Shown: positions 1-8,964, counted from the first letter of the stretch. The stretch is DNA of 12,833 nucleotides from Conidiobolus incongruus B7586 (GCA_000697335.1 JNEM01013285.1:1-12833); one strand, 5' to 3'. Numbers and translations are program-made. The notes: generated by a model from the letters alone, not told the origin.

Positions 1-218
1 TAAAATTTATATTTTAATTTGATTGTATTAAAAAGATATAAAAAAATAATAATTAAGTGAATTATATTTAATTTCAATTAAAAACTATGATTTTTATAAA
101 AAATCATTATCAAAAATGAATTTTTAATTTTTGTCTATATTTTACAAAATATAAATCAAAATATAAAATTAAGCTAAAGTAATTTTATTAATATATTGCA
201 ATAAGTTGATCAATTATT
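1..218. other. AT-rich flank of the transposon, no gene seen
   Basis: This is very AT-rich DNA with stops in every frame and no recognisable protein, RNA or repeat. It leads into the left inverted repeat of the Tc1-like element. The low G+C may reflect the same C-to-T process that damaged the element, but no coding reference exists here to test that. Confidence 0.6.
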
Positions 219-440
219 TATATACTAACTTGCAAAAATAAGTTATAAAATCAAAAAAAATAAATTTTTTAATTAATAACTAAAATAATTATATATATTA
301 AATTACTTGAAACTATAATCTATAATTAAGTTATATTATTTGATTATAAAAAATATATTTAGATATATTTGGTAAACTATTAGCAAAAATATTAACCCTT
401 GATATTTAACTAAGGTGAGTTATAAATTTATAGGTTTTTG
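219..440 (+). repeat. Left terminal inverted repeat (outer and inner conserved blocks)
   Basis: The outer block at 219-257 is the exact reverse complement of 1756-1794. The inner block at 411-440 matches the reverse complement of 1575-1604 at 29 of 30 positions. The roughly 150 nt between them has diverged strongly from the opposite arm. Outer and inner blocks share the 9-mer AGTTATAAA in the same orientation (241-249 and 418-426), as expected for two transposase-binding direct repeats within one inverted repeat. Confidence 0.9.
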
Positions 441-1790
441 AGATAAGGGAATATATTTAATGATATATAACCATATCTTTTTTTCTCTTTTGGCTATTAT
501 TTTATATAATATTTTATGGATATACTAAATTTTTTTAATTAGTATCATTATATTTAAATCCTTATCTAAAAAAATCTATTTATATATCAATCAACTTTAT
601 AAAAAAGATAAATCAACTTATAATATTATTAGAACTACTAGTGTTAGCTAATTTATTATAGTTAGTGTTATTAAGAATAAAAATAAAAACAAATTTAAAC
701 TTAAACTTAAATATATTAAAACTATAGATAAATATGATAAGAAGTATATTTATAAGTTAGTTAATATAATCAAATAAAATATTGCTATAAAAATATAACA
801 GGAACTATAAGATTATATAAGAATATTTGTTAAAACTAATACTATTATATATATTTTATATAAATATAAATATCATTTATATCTTAAGAAAAAACACCCA
901 TAATTAAAAAAATCCCATTATAAAGTTAGGTGGGAGTTTAAATATCTTTATCAATATTAAACCAATAGTAATTAAAGTAAGGTTATTTAATTTAATGAAA
1001 TAAAAATTTACTTTAATAAATTTAATAGAAAAGCTAGATATTTCAAAAAAGATATAGAATTACTTTATGACCATTATGTTAATTTTACTTAAAATATAAT
1101 AGTGGGTTAATTATTATTTGGGGATATATTTTGTCTTTAAATATAAAATATCTCTATAAAGTTAATAGAGGAATTAATATTGAGATATATTAAAATATTT
1201 TAAATAATAAATTGAAAAAGAACATTGAATAATATGGGTTAAATAAATCTAATATTATTTTCTAGTAAGATAATGCTTCTTGCTATATTATAACTTCTAT
1301 TACCAAATAACTTAAAAATAACAAAACAATAGTTATAAAGTAGATTTTTTGATTTTTTAACCTAAACTTAATTAAATATCTTTAGGATTAGATAAAATAA
1401 TTATTAAAGTTTTCCTCTAAACAAAAGATTTAAATCAATATTAAGAATATATTCAAGAAGTATAAAAAAGGATTAACACTTCTTAGTGTAAAAAGTTAGT
1501 TGATTCTATACTTTATAGACTTAAAGTTAAAAAAGTTAAAGGTAGATATAACAAGGTTTAAATTTTTTTATCACCAAAAACCTATAAATTTATAACTTAC
1601 CTTAGGTAAAGTTTAAGGGTTAATATTTTAAATAATTAATAACTAAATATCATCATTTAATAATATATATTATTAATAAATATAATAGATTTTAATTTTT
1701 TAATTTAGGTTTATTTCATTAAATATTAATTAAGTTATTAGTAAAAATATAAGTATTTTTGATTTTATAACTTATTTTTGCAAGTTAGTA
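223..1790 (+). mobile_element. Degraded Tc1-like (Tc1/mariner) DNA transposon
   Basis: A cut-and-paste DNA transposon of about 1.57 kb. The ends form an inverted repeat that is perfect over 39 nt (219-257 against 1756-1794), and the element is bounded by TA dinucleotides (221-222 and 1791-1792), the target-site duplication expected of this superfamily. Because the end sequence is itself TATA-rich, the exact boundary could move by 2 nt. The interior carries a dead transposase on the + strand with a DD34E layout, which is the Tc1 signature. Long internal-plus-external inverted repeats recall IR/DR-type Tc1 elements such as Minos and Sleeping Beauty. The element cannot move by itself: the transposase has many stops and at least two frame changes. 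Nearly all legible changes are C-to-T or G-to-A. Confidence 0.9.
441..1561 (+). pseudogene. Dead Tc1-family transposase (DD34E), CpA-mutated
   Basis: Remains of the DDE transposase of the element. The first catalytic region reads V-I-stop-F-N-E at 982-999, where N stands for the first Asp. A WG motif after a run of Ile lies at 1119-1124. The second Asp sits in stop-stop-D-N-A-S-C (1263-1283), corresponding to Q-Q-D-N-A-S-C in the family. The last catalytic residue is at 1374-1376 in N-L-N-L-I-K, corresponding to D-L-N-P-I-E. Exactly 34 residues separate the second Asp from that Glu position, the Tc1 spacing. A family-typical C-terminal tail (L-V-D-S then R-L-K) follows near 1494-1530. The frame changes between 1090 and 1107 and again after 1376. 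Gln codons have become TAA/TAG, Trp codons TAG, Asp has become Asn and Glu has become Lys. The start is not recognisable; 441 is simply the end of the left arm. Confidence 0.85.
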
Positions 1791-1794
1791 TATA
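1575..1794 (-). repeat. Right terminal inverted repeat (inner and outer conserved blocks)
   Basis: This is the partner of the left arm. The inner block at 1575-1604 differs from the left inner block at one position, a C/T difference of the type that dominates this element. The outer block at 1756-1794 is a perfect match. The middle of the arm is not alignable by eye. The inner block starts 13 nt after the apparent end of the transposase frame (1559-1561). Confidence 0.9.
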
Positions 1795-4344
1795 TTAATT
1801 ATATTTATGTTAATGAAATATAATAACATATTTTTATTTTATTCAATATCTAATCAAAAAAAATATTATTAAATGTTATATTTTTTTGAATAAAATTATT
1901 TAAAACTAATATTGGGAAAATAATTTGGAAATACCTAATATTGAAAATAATAATTAAAAAATATAAAAAATTATTTTAAAAAATATTTCAAATAAAAATA
2001 ATTTAAAAAATTATCATAGCCATTATATTTACCAGATTATAATTTATTTAATTAAAATTGCTTTAAATAATTAAAAAATAAATTAAATTAAATTATAAAA
2101 CTTAAAATATTAAATTTGAATAAAAATTTAAATATATTAAATATTAAGAGTTACTTAAAAATAAGGCCAGAAATTAATAATCTAAAATAAAAATCTTGAT
2201 TTTATTATATATTTTTATGATTATATAATAAAAAATAAAATATTTAATTATTTTTAATTGCAAAAAATTGACTTTATTTAAATTACAAAGCAATATTAAT
2301 AATTTAAATAATTCAAATTTGGTCATTTTTATAACCAAGTTTGTAAATTATTAAGGATAATAAATCTTAAATATTTCAAGCTAAAGTGATAGAGTTAAAT
2401 ATTTAATATTAATCAAATATTTTATATTATGATGTATATTTAAAATTATTTGACAAAATATTATAAAACTTTATTATTTATAGCCTTAAAGGTCTCAAAA
2501 TAAATGAACCTATTATTAGAATTTATGTTATTGGAAGCCATTTTAAATATTTCTAAAAATGAAAAAATAATTAGTTATCAAATTAACCCATGAAAAATCA
2601 AAAAAGTTCTCCTTTATTTCCATTAATTTCCCGCTTTTTATAATATCAGGATAATATAATTACTAAGTCATTTGATCTTCTTATATTGATGCATATTTTT
2701 AAAAGAATATATGGTTTTAAAATTCATTTATTCAATATTAAATATTCTTTAATTCTTTTAATTAAATAATAAATATTTTAAAAAAGAATGACTATTATAG
2801 ACTATTATATAATATAATCCTAATTTAAGCTAAAAAATTACTTTATTTATAATAATAATAAAGATAAACTTTAATCTAAATATCAATATATATATATATC
2901 ACAAAATATATATCTTAAACTAGGATTCTATTATAGTTAAAATATTAAAAAAATTATTTAATAGTTTTATATTATATATTACTTTGTATTTTTAATAATG
3001 GGAATTTTTTATGATTAAAAATAAATAAACATTTTAATATTTGATTTATAAAAATAAATATATAATATAAATTAAATAATTTTTATTATTATTAATAATT
3101 CTTTGTTATATTTTGAATAACTTATAATATTTAAAAAATAATTCTTTTAATGATAGATTGAAATTTGATATTTTACAAACCAATTAAATTTTTTTATAAA
3201 AATTTTCTTTTTTATAAGCTAATTTTTTAATTACTTAAAGCAATTATAATCACATAAGTTATAACCTAAAGAATATACTAGATATGGTAGTTTTTTCTTG
3301 TAATTTTTAATTAGAAAGCTTGTTATAGCTTTAAATTTATATATTTTTCAATTATTATATAAAATAATAAGGTTATTTAAATTATACTAAAAGGACTAAT
3401 AAAAAATAATTTTATTTAAGAAATAATAAAAAGTTTAATATTAATTGATTTTTCTTCAAGAATTAAAAAAATAATATATATTATTATAATTTATTACAAT
3501 AATTAATATTCACTTATTAACAAAATATTTATTTAAAGGGATTTGTAAAGAGGGTTAATTTAGCTTAATTTAATATCTTGATTTGTATTTCAATAAATGA
3601 TTTTATATAAAGATTTAAGATTGATCAATTATAATTATTTATTGTAAAAGTTTAAGTTTCTATTAATATTTTAATAGGTTTTATTTAATAATAGCTACTT
3701 TAGTTTTTTTAAGCTTTAGTTAAATTATATGGTATTCATTTTATTTTTTTAAATATTAATTTGAGTTTAAGCTTTAATATATATAAAATACTTGAAAAAC
3801 TAATATTAAAGTACTTAAATAATTCTTTAATTAAAATAAAAAGATGTTATTTAATATATTTTTTCACTCTATTAATAATTGAAAAAATAACAGTTAAAAT
3901 TAGTTTTTTAAATTTTAATAAGTTTTAAATAGTTTCTCTTTAATTTTTAAAGTAATTTACCTAGCAATAAACTCTTAATTTAAATAATACTTTATTTTTA
4001 AAAGTTGCTTATAAATTTTAAATAATTTTAAAGGGCTTATGGTTAAGTTTTATTTATACTAAAATAAAAGACTTTTGATGATTATAATTTAATTTAAGCA
4101 TAATCAAATTAAATAACTAATTTTAAAAAGTTAATTTTTTAACCAAAAAATTATTATATATATATAATTTCCTATTAACATTTTATATATTTATTCATTT
4201 CAAACTAATAATATATTTGAAAAATCAAAAATTAAAAAATTTCCCATTTTTTTAAATTCAAAATAATATTATACAATGCTTGAACAAAATTAAAAAATAT
4301 TTAAACTATAAATATTTAAATTTTAAATTATGCAATTCAATTAA
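1795..4344. other. 2.5 kb AT-rich gene-free stretch, probably decayed repeats
   Basis: No open frame of useful length occurs on either strand and no second copy of the Tc1-like end was found. G+C is about 12% in 2761-2820. Short AT-dinucleotide runs occur at 2886-2899 and around 4154-4165. The only protein-like trace is a possible DDE-transposase C-terminal motif at 2020-2079. The stretch resembles the body of the damaged element at 223-1790 in composition, so old mutated transposons are a reasonable explanation, but this is inferred from composition alone. Confidence 0.5.
2020..2079 (+). pseudogene. Possible relic of a second DDE transposase
   Basis: The frame starting at 2020 reads P-L-Y-L-P-D-Y-N-L-F-N, then a stop, N-C-F-K, another stop and L-K-N. 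This resembles the P-P-Y-S-P-D-x-N-P-I-E...F..LK block around the last catalytic Glu of Tc1/mariner-like transposases. Two of the differences (Ser to Leu, Pro to Leu) are C-to-T changes, but the Glu position reads Asn, which needs more than transitions. The expected Asp-Asn motif about 34 residues upstream is not clear; an E-N-N at 1943-1951 in another frame is the nearest candidate. No inverted repeats were found around it. Confidence 0.25.
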
Positions 4345-4703
4345 TTAATCATTGATATAATTGTCAACTACCTCTAAGATCTGCTAATAAGGAGCTGAAG
4401 AATTCACCACAAAGTTATCACATGGATGTATAAGGATTCCCTAACTTATTAGTAGATATAAGCATATTATCCAACGATTAATTCCTGTAGTTAACCATGT
4501 TCCTCCCTAGCTAACCATTACACATAGCAGGACAAATGCTAATCTGAATACTGATGTCTGAGGTGACTTTGCAACAGGAACTTCTTTAAATGTTACAGGA
4601 GAGAAAATAGAACATAGCAGTACCATAATGATAGTTAATTAATATGAATAAAATATTATAACTCTGAGGAAACTATTTATTAAATATTCGATCTGTTAAA
4701 GGA

Positions 4704-4784
4704 ATGACCAGAATAGCTCATCTAGCTATTCTGATATGTTCTCTTATACTTCTTTTGGCCTTCTTTGTCTTCTTTGTCTTGTAG
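4704..4784 (+). CDS. Tiny ORF for a 26-residue hydrophobic peptide (doubtful)
   Basis: An ATG opens a frame of 26 codons. After M-T-R-I-A-H the sequence is almost wholly Leu, Ile, Val, Phe and Ala, so it would form one membrane-spanning helix. The hydrophobicity comes from a pyrimidine-rich stretch with a repeated 9-mer (CTTCTTTGT twice near 4760-4780), which encodes Phe, Leu and Val by composition. A perfect hairpin overlaps the first codons. Nothing else supports translation. It could equally be a polypyrimidine tract without coding meaning. Confidence 0.12.
   Translation: MTRIAHLAILICSLILLLAFFVFFVL
4709..4733. repeat. Perfect 10-bp hairpin
   Basis: CAGAATAGCT (4709-4718) and its exact reverse complement AGCTATTCTG (4724-4733) flank a 5-nt loop, CATCT. 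It lies at the start of the small hydrophobic ORF, just upstream of a pyrimidine-rich run. No U-run follows, so a bacterial-type terminator is not indicated. Its role is unknown. Confidence 0.8.
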
Positions 4785-5490
4785 TGATTATTTCAAGGGA
4801 AGTGGAACTTTAAATGTTCCTACTATATCCTATTTTAGGTAATTTCACGTTGACTCGTGACAATAATCTACATTCGATTAATTTTTAAATTATAGAATAA
4901 TTTTGAAATATTTGGTCATTTTGATTATTATGTATGTTTATATTCTATTCAAATAATATATTGAAACAATATTAATATTGCCGCGGATTGATCAGGAACA
5001 ATCCTTTCAGAATGGAAAATTCCAGACTATATCAGAAGCTAGAGTTCCAACACATTGGTAAAGGATCAATCATACTATAATATAGTCACTGGACAGACAT
5101 TTGCTGGCAGATCACTTTGATCAGGGCCAAGTCCTACATCTTGATATTTTAATAAAACCTCTCTAAAGTATTTCGTTAGTTGTTTTGGCCCGTTTTATAA
5201 AGTTCACGTGATCTTTATCGCAAGGCTGCTTTCCAGAAGCCCTGTAATATGTCACAGTCCGGAAATATCACCTGGTATTCTTGAATTCATATCTGAACTC
5301 CCTTAGCACGTACAGAAGATGCATAATTCTTCTCTAATTATTAAATTACAACATGCGGCTATGGCCCCACACTAATAATATTAAACATAAAAGCTAGTCC
5401 TATTACAACAAACAAGGGACCCTTTTTCTGCTCCCCTATCATCTACCACCAATTTCTAATAAATCATCCATACCCTGAATCCTGTCTAAA

Positions 5491-5706
5491 ATGATGTATA
5501 ATCTAGCATTACTACCAATTCATCAACGACGGTTTGAACCCACACTGGCGCAACTGGTTGTTGCCCAAGTTGTAAAGTACCCACCCCTGGTTTCCAGCAA
5601 CTTATTCCAGAACAATATGGCTCAGATGTTTCAACGCGCCATCAATGGTCTATTCCCGGACCCAATAACTGCAACAATGTACTTTCGCGTGAGCTCAGAG
5701 TTTTAA
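5491..5706 (+). CDS. 71-residue hypothetical ORF, not recognised
   Basis: This frame runs from two consecutive ATGs to TAA at the right edge of the GC-richer island. Its length is partly expected from the higher G+C. The peptide has no signal sequence, cysteine pattern or known motif. The A/P/V/Q-rich middle (L-A-Q-L-V-V-A-Q-V-V) is moderately hydrophobic. I do not recognise it, and no TATA box or intron supports it. It is more likely a chance frame than a gene. Confidence 0.15.
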   Translation: MMYNLALLPIHQRRFEPTLAQLVVAQVVKYPPLVSSNLFQNNMAQMFQRAINGLFPDPITATMYFRVSSEF

Positions 5707-6919
5707 TTCGAATTAATGATATTGAAGTCTATTAAGTTGGTAACTCGAATTTGGGTAAGGTATATAAGATTGATATAAAAATGAATTTCGGAGTAATTTA
5801 TGTAATACTGAAAATCAAATTTACAAATTTGAATTTAATCGAACCATATTGAGTTGAATTTTATTCGGGTTATTACTGTTTCCAATTAGTTTAAGTTTGA
5901 ATCCCTGCTTAGGTGAAAAATATCTATTTTCGTTTTATACCAAATGTTATTTTTAATATATTGTCAATTATCTAGAAAATAGGATGAGTAATGGTGAGTT
6001 CTATCATTTCATAGTTAGCTCCATTTTTAAGATACACAATTTAACAATTTTGTCAGATTCAGGTGATAATAAAAAATCAAATCCATTACCCGTTTATTAA
6101 TAAAATTCATTTGAGTGATTAATTTTAGATAAAATTTACTATACTCTGAACATATTGAGAAAATTCTTTTCTTACAATATCATTGGCTATTTAAATATAA
6201 ATTTTTTATATTTAAGAGTAGTTGGATAAAATTCAAATCGCAGAATATTTATATTGAGACAATATGACAAGGTACAAACTGTAATTAAATTTTTATTAAT
6301 TAGCTTGTTTCAATTTGAATCATTTAAATTATCAAACAATGCCATGTTAAAGAAATATTAAAATTCAATAGTTGACGAATTTGATTTGATTGAATTGAAT
6401 GATCAATATTATAACCATTAATACCAATAATGTTCATAATTTACCTATTTTTTAAAAATCCCAATATAAGTAAAATTATTATTTCATTTATAAAAGGAAA
6501 ATTTATCCAATACGTTAGGCAAACTCAATGTCTTGATTGAAAAAATGATACCTAAAAAGTTTTTAAATCAATTAAATTGGGAGTGAATTGGTAAACTTTA
6601 ATATGTTTATTATGAAAAAATTCAGAATTACATTTCGCATAATTCAATAACCGGAATATGTACAAACTTTAGGGTAATAATGCACTCAATTTAATCCCGA
6701 AAACTGGTTTTTTTGCTTAGTAATAACAATTTCATTCGAAAAACTTCATTTTTGATTCTGAGACTGACTTCAAATACTCAATTTTTTTCCATTTTCACTA
6801 TTTATATAAACATATATACATATATGCTCCACTTATAGTTTTCTCAATTGTGACCATATGAAATAATTATATATAATATGCGATTCCTAATTCTTAGTTG
6901 CAATATGGCGATTTAGAAC
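5707..6919. other. Intergenic region upstream of the F-box gene
   Basis: AT-rich, with stops throughout all frames and no gene or RNA recognised. It separates the GC-richer island from the F-box gene and should contain that gene's upstream control region, but no specific factor-binding site can be argued. Confidence 0.5.
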
Positions 6920-6927
6920 TATAAATA
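6920..6927 (+). promoter_or_regulatory. TATA-like box of the F-box gene
   Basis: TATAAATA lies 99 nt upstream of the ATG at 7026, a common TATA-to-ATG distance in fungi. In DNA this AT-rich the motif can occur by chance. Its position before the only clear gene start in the region is the main support. Confidence 0.35.
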
Positions 6928-7025
6928 CAAAGTAAGCATAAAATTATTTAATTAGTGTGAGCTGCAGCAATTATCTACTTGATTAGTTTGTTACTCTTTA
7001 GACCAATTTGTTTTAATTTAATAGA

Positions 7026-7592
7026 ATGCAAGATTCAGATTCTATTACTTGGTCAAATCTCCCAAAAGAGATTATTGAATTAATATTGACTTTTACAAAT
7101 CAAAGCTTCCAACTAGCTCTACGATTAATTAACAAGCATTGGTTATATTGTGTTAATCCACTAGTATTTTCATCTTTGAATACTGTCCCTGATAAGCATA
7201 CACCATATTTCATAGAGAGATATGGTCATTTAATCCGTTCAATCAACTTCAAATATATTGGCCATAATTTCATTCCAAAAATATTTGATCGTTCACCTCC
7301 AATTAAAGAAATATATTGGGATACCGCTAAATTTCCAGAAAAAAAATTTATTTCAGAGTTAGCGGCTTTCCAAACAGTTAAATCAATTAGTTTAGCCGGT
7401 GATCGACATTATAATTTAAACACAAATCAAAAAATTCGAGTAATTCAATTAATTAGTCAATTTCCAAACCTTAGAGAACTGAAGCTTCGTGATAAATATC
7501 TGAAACTGATGCCACTTATGAAATTATTTCCTGAATTGCCTATTGACAAGTTAAAATTAACAGGATATTTCAAACATGTTTCTTTAAATTAA
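7026..7592 (+). CDS. F-box/LRR-type protein, N-terminal part
   Basis: Predicted substrate adaptor of an SCF ubiquitin ligase: the F-box binds Skp1 and the C-terminal repeats would bind the substrate. The first ATG of the frame gives 188 residues. The F-box is at about residues 9-50, opening with W-S-N-L-P-K-E-I-I-E-L-I-L and continuing through the typical N-K-H-W and P-L-V-F-S-S-L. After it come irregular leucine-rich segments (for instance L-R-E-L-K-L near residue 157 and D-K-L-K-L near 174). The frame stops at TAA, but leucine-rich coding sense continues directly in the next frame from 7588, so this is one gene of about 500 codons in two frames. One extra base in the A-run at 7586-7588 would explain it. 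The family is large and fast-evolving in fungi, so the target cannot be named. Confidence 0.75.
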   Translation: MQDSDSITWSNLPKEIIELILTFTNQSFQLALRLINKHWLYCVNPLVFSSLNTVPDKHTPYFIERYGHLIRSINFKYIGHNFIPKIFDRSPPIKEIYWDTAKFPEKKFISELAAFQTVKSISLAGDRHYNLNTNQKIRVIQLISQFPNLRELKLRDKYLKLMPLMKLFPELPIDKLKLTGYFKHVSLN

Positions 7593-8532
7593 ATTACTTA
7601 AAGTTTTTCCCCATTTTAAGGATTTTGAATGGAGTTTAACATATGATGATGTGAAGTATTTATCTACTATTTTATTACTCGTTATTAGTCCCAAAACAAT
7701 CGTCATGAACCTGTCTTTAGAGCATCTTCGTTTATCAATTGAATGTCCTTTAAGTGGCCAGCCATCAATTGGACCAAAGCTTGCATCTGAACTACTTAAA
7801 ACATTTTCTAATCCCAATTTTTCAAAGTTGAAGGCTTTTAAATGGAATATTTCTTCAAGATTTGGGCAATCAGGATTGCGTTTATTTAAAAAGTCTATTC
7901 CTACTCATCTTCACAAATGGATCAATCTAACCACTTTAAGTTTGTTTCATATGGATAAATATTTAATGGCATATATTGTCCAACACTGCCCTAATTTGGA
8001 AGAAATGAGCTTTGATTCACCTTTGATACTGCCTCATCATTCTGAACCAATGAACTTGCCATCGCTATCCAAACTTCGAAAAATGATATTTTCAGGATTC
8101 TGTATTCAACTTGTTCATAAAGCACAAGTTATCAGGCATTTATTGCCAAATGTCATAACACTAAAATTAAATGATGCTGATTTTGAATCATATGAAATAT
8201 CAAATGGTGCTAACCTTATCCCCCAGCTATTCCCAAAAATCAAATCCATGATATTCTCGACTAATAAGTACGAATTATATAATCTCTTATCCGATCCTGG
8301 AATCTATTTAAATTGGGAAGAGCTCTTTTATCAAGTTCGAAATATATTTGATTACCATCAAGTCTATGGCATTATTTCAAAAGCACCCAAATTGAAAATA
8401 TTATATATCTTCAATTGCATAAGTATAGATGAAAACAAATTTGAGTGTGAGGATCGGGATATCAAAATCTATTTGGCTAATAGTTTGGAGGAAATGAGCT
8501 TCGACATAAGTATTTACAAATCATTAAATTAG
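7588..8532 (+). CDS. F-box/LRR-type protein, C-terminal leucine-rich part (shifted frame)
   Basis: Continuation of the F-box gene in the +1 frame, 314 codons to TAG. It opens with L-L-K-V-F-P-H-F-K-D-F-E-W-S-L, which repeats the pattern L-M-K-L-F-P-E-L just before the break, so the join is natural. Leucine-rich units recur at about 25-40 residue spacing: N-L-T-T-L-S-L, N-L-E-E-M-S-F, S-K-L-R-K-M-I-F, N-V-I-T-L-K-L, P-K-I-K-S-M-I-F, P-K-L-K-I-L-Y-I and S-L-E-E-M-S-F. There is no signal peptide or membrane segment. This part has no ATG near its beginning and cannot be an independent gene with confidence. An alternative to a frameshift is an intron at 7578-7620 (GT...AG, 43 nt, phase 0), which also restores the frame, but its GTTTCT donor is poor and it removes repeat-like coding sequence. 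Confidence 0.65.
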   Translation: MKLLKVFPHFKDFEWSLTYDDVKYLSTILLLVISPKTIVMNLSLEHLRLSIECPLSGQPSIGPKLASELLKTFSNPNFSKLKAFKWNISSRFGQSGLRLFKKSIPTHLHKWINLTTLSLFHMDKYLMAYIVQHCPNLEEMSFDSPLILPHHSEPMNLPSLSKLRKMIFSGFCIQLVHKAQVIRHLLPNVITLKLNDADFESYEISNGANLIPQLFPKIKSMIFSTNKYELYNLLSDPGIYLNWEELFYQVRNIFDYHQVYGIISKAPKLKILYIFNCISIDENKFECEDRDIKIYLANSLEEMSFDISIYKSLN

Positions 8533-8960
8533 TATCTTCCATTGGTAACCTATTAAATTATTTAGCTATACTCTTCGATTTAGATCTTAATATTAAATAT
8601 TAATAATAAAAGTATTGAATCATAAATCAATATATTGATTATTATTGAATTTTAAATGATTAATATTAGAATCAATATTTACAATCTGTATTACAGACAT
8701 ATCTGCATTAGATTGAGTTTACATGATGATTAAATATATTTGCATGCTTTGAAAAATATGATATATCAATATACCAATGATGTCTTTACTGTTATATACT
8801 TTCATTTAATTCCATTTATTATAGTTTATGTAATTTTATTGATATTCATTAAATTTGAATTTGATTACTCATTAAAAAATGTCAAATCAGTTAGCTTTAA
8901 TTATCTTATCAATTACAAAATCTTAATTTTCTCTAAATCACTATTTGTCATTTTTATTTG
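8533..8960. other. Intergenic region after the F-box gene
   Basis: AT-rich DNA with no recognised gene. From the ATG at 8758 a frame of 67 codons runs to 8961 and would encode a very hydrophobic peptide rich in Ile, Phe, Tyr and Leu, with a central stretch that could span a membrane. Such peptides are what AT-rich non-coding DNA yields, and no known domain is visible, so I do not call it a gene. Confidence 0.45.
8605..8610 (+). terminator. Possible poly(A) signal of the F-box gene
   Basis: AATAAA occurs 73 nt after the TAG that ends the F-box/LRR frame. The position is suitable for 3'-end formation, but the motif is common by chance in such AT-rich DNA. Confidence 0.3.
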
Positions 8961-8964
8961 ATAA

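Larger units (their letters stand above)
4345..5706. other. GC-richer island with no recognisable gene
   Basis: Base composition jumps near 4345 and falls again just after 5706. For example 5521-5580 has 30 G+C in 60 bases, against 7 in 60 at 2761-2820. No frame gives a recognisable protein. It contains a perfect 10-bp hairpin (4709-4733), a tiny hydrophobic ORF (4704-4784), a pair of related 17-20 nt sequences (4577-4596 and 4804-4820), a CACGTG box (5205-5210), a stretch resembling the end of a pogo/Tc1 element (5154-5192) and a 71-residue ORF (5491-5706). It may be a piece of less-mutated host DNA, an old gene remnant or a younger insertion. The sequence does not decide between these. Confidence 0.5.

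Noticed and set aside
4345-4626. Minus-strand frame of about 90 codons with hydrophobic segments, interrupted by a few TAG codons, resembling a decayed membrane protein
   Set aside because: The number of stops is not clearly below chance for this composition, and no family motif could be recognised.
4970-5440. Minus-strand frame with protein-like stretches
   Set aside because: Stops occur about as often as expected by chance; no domain recognised.
5531-5541. GGTTTGAACCC, whose reverse strand fits a tRNA B-box (GGTTCAAACC), suggesting a tRNA or tRNA-derived SINE
   Set aside because: The flanking bases do not form a T stem and no A-box lies at the right distance on either strand.
7584-7817. 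Minus-strand open frame of 77 codons inside the F-box gene
   Set aside because: It overlaps the well-supported leucine-rich coding frame and has no motif of its own.
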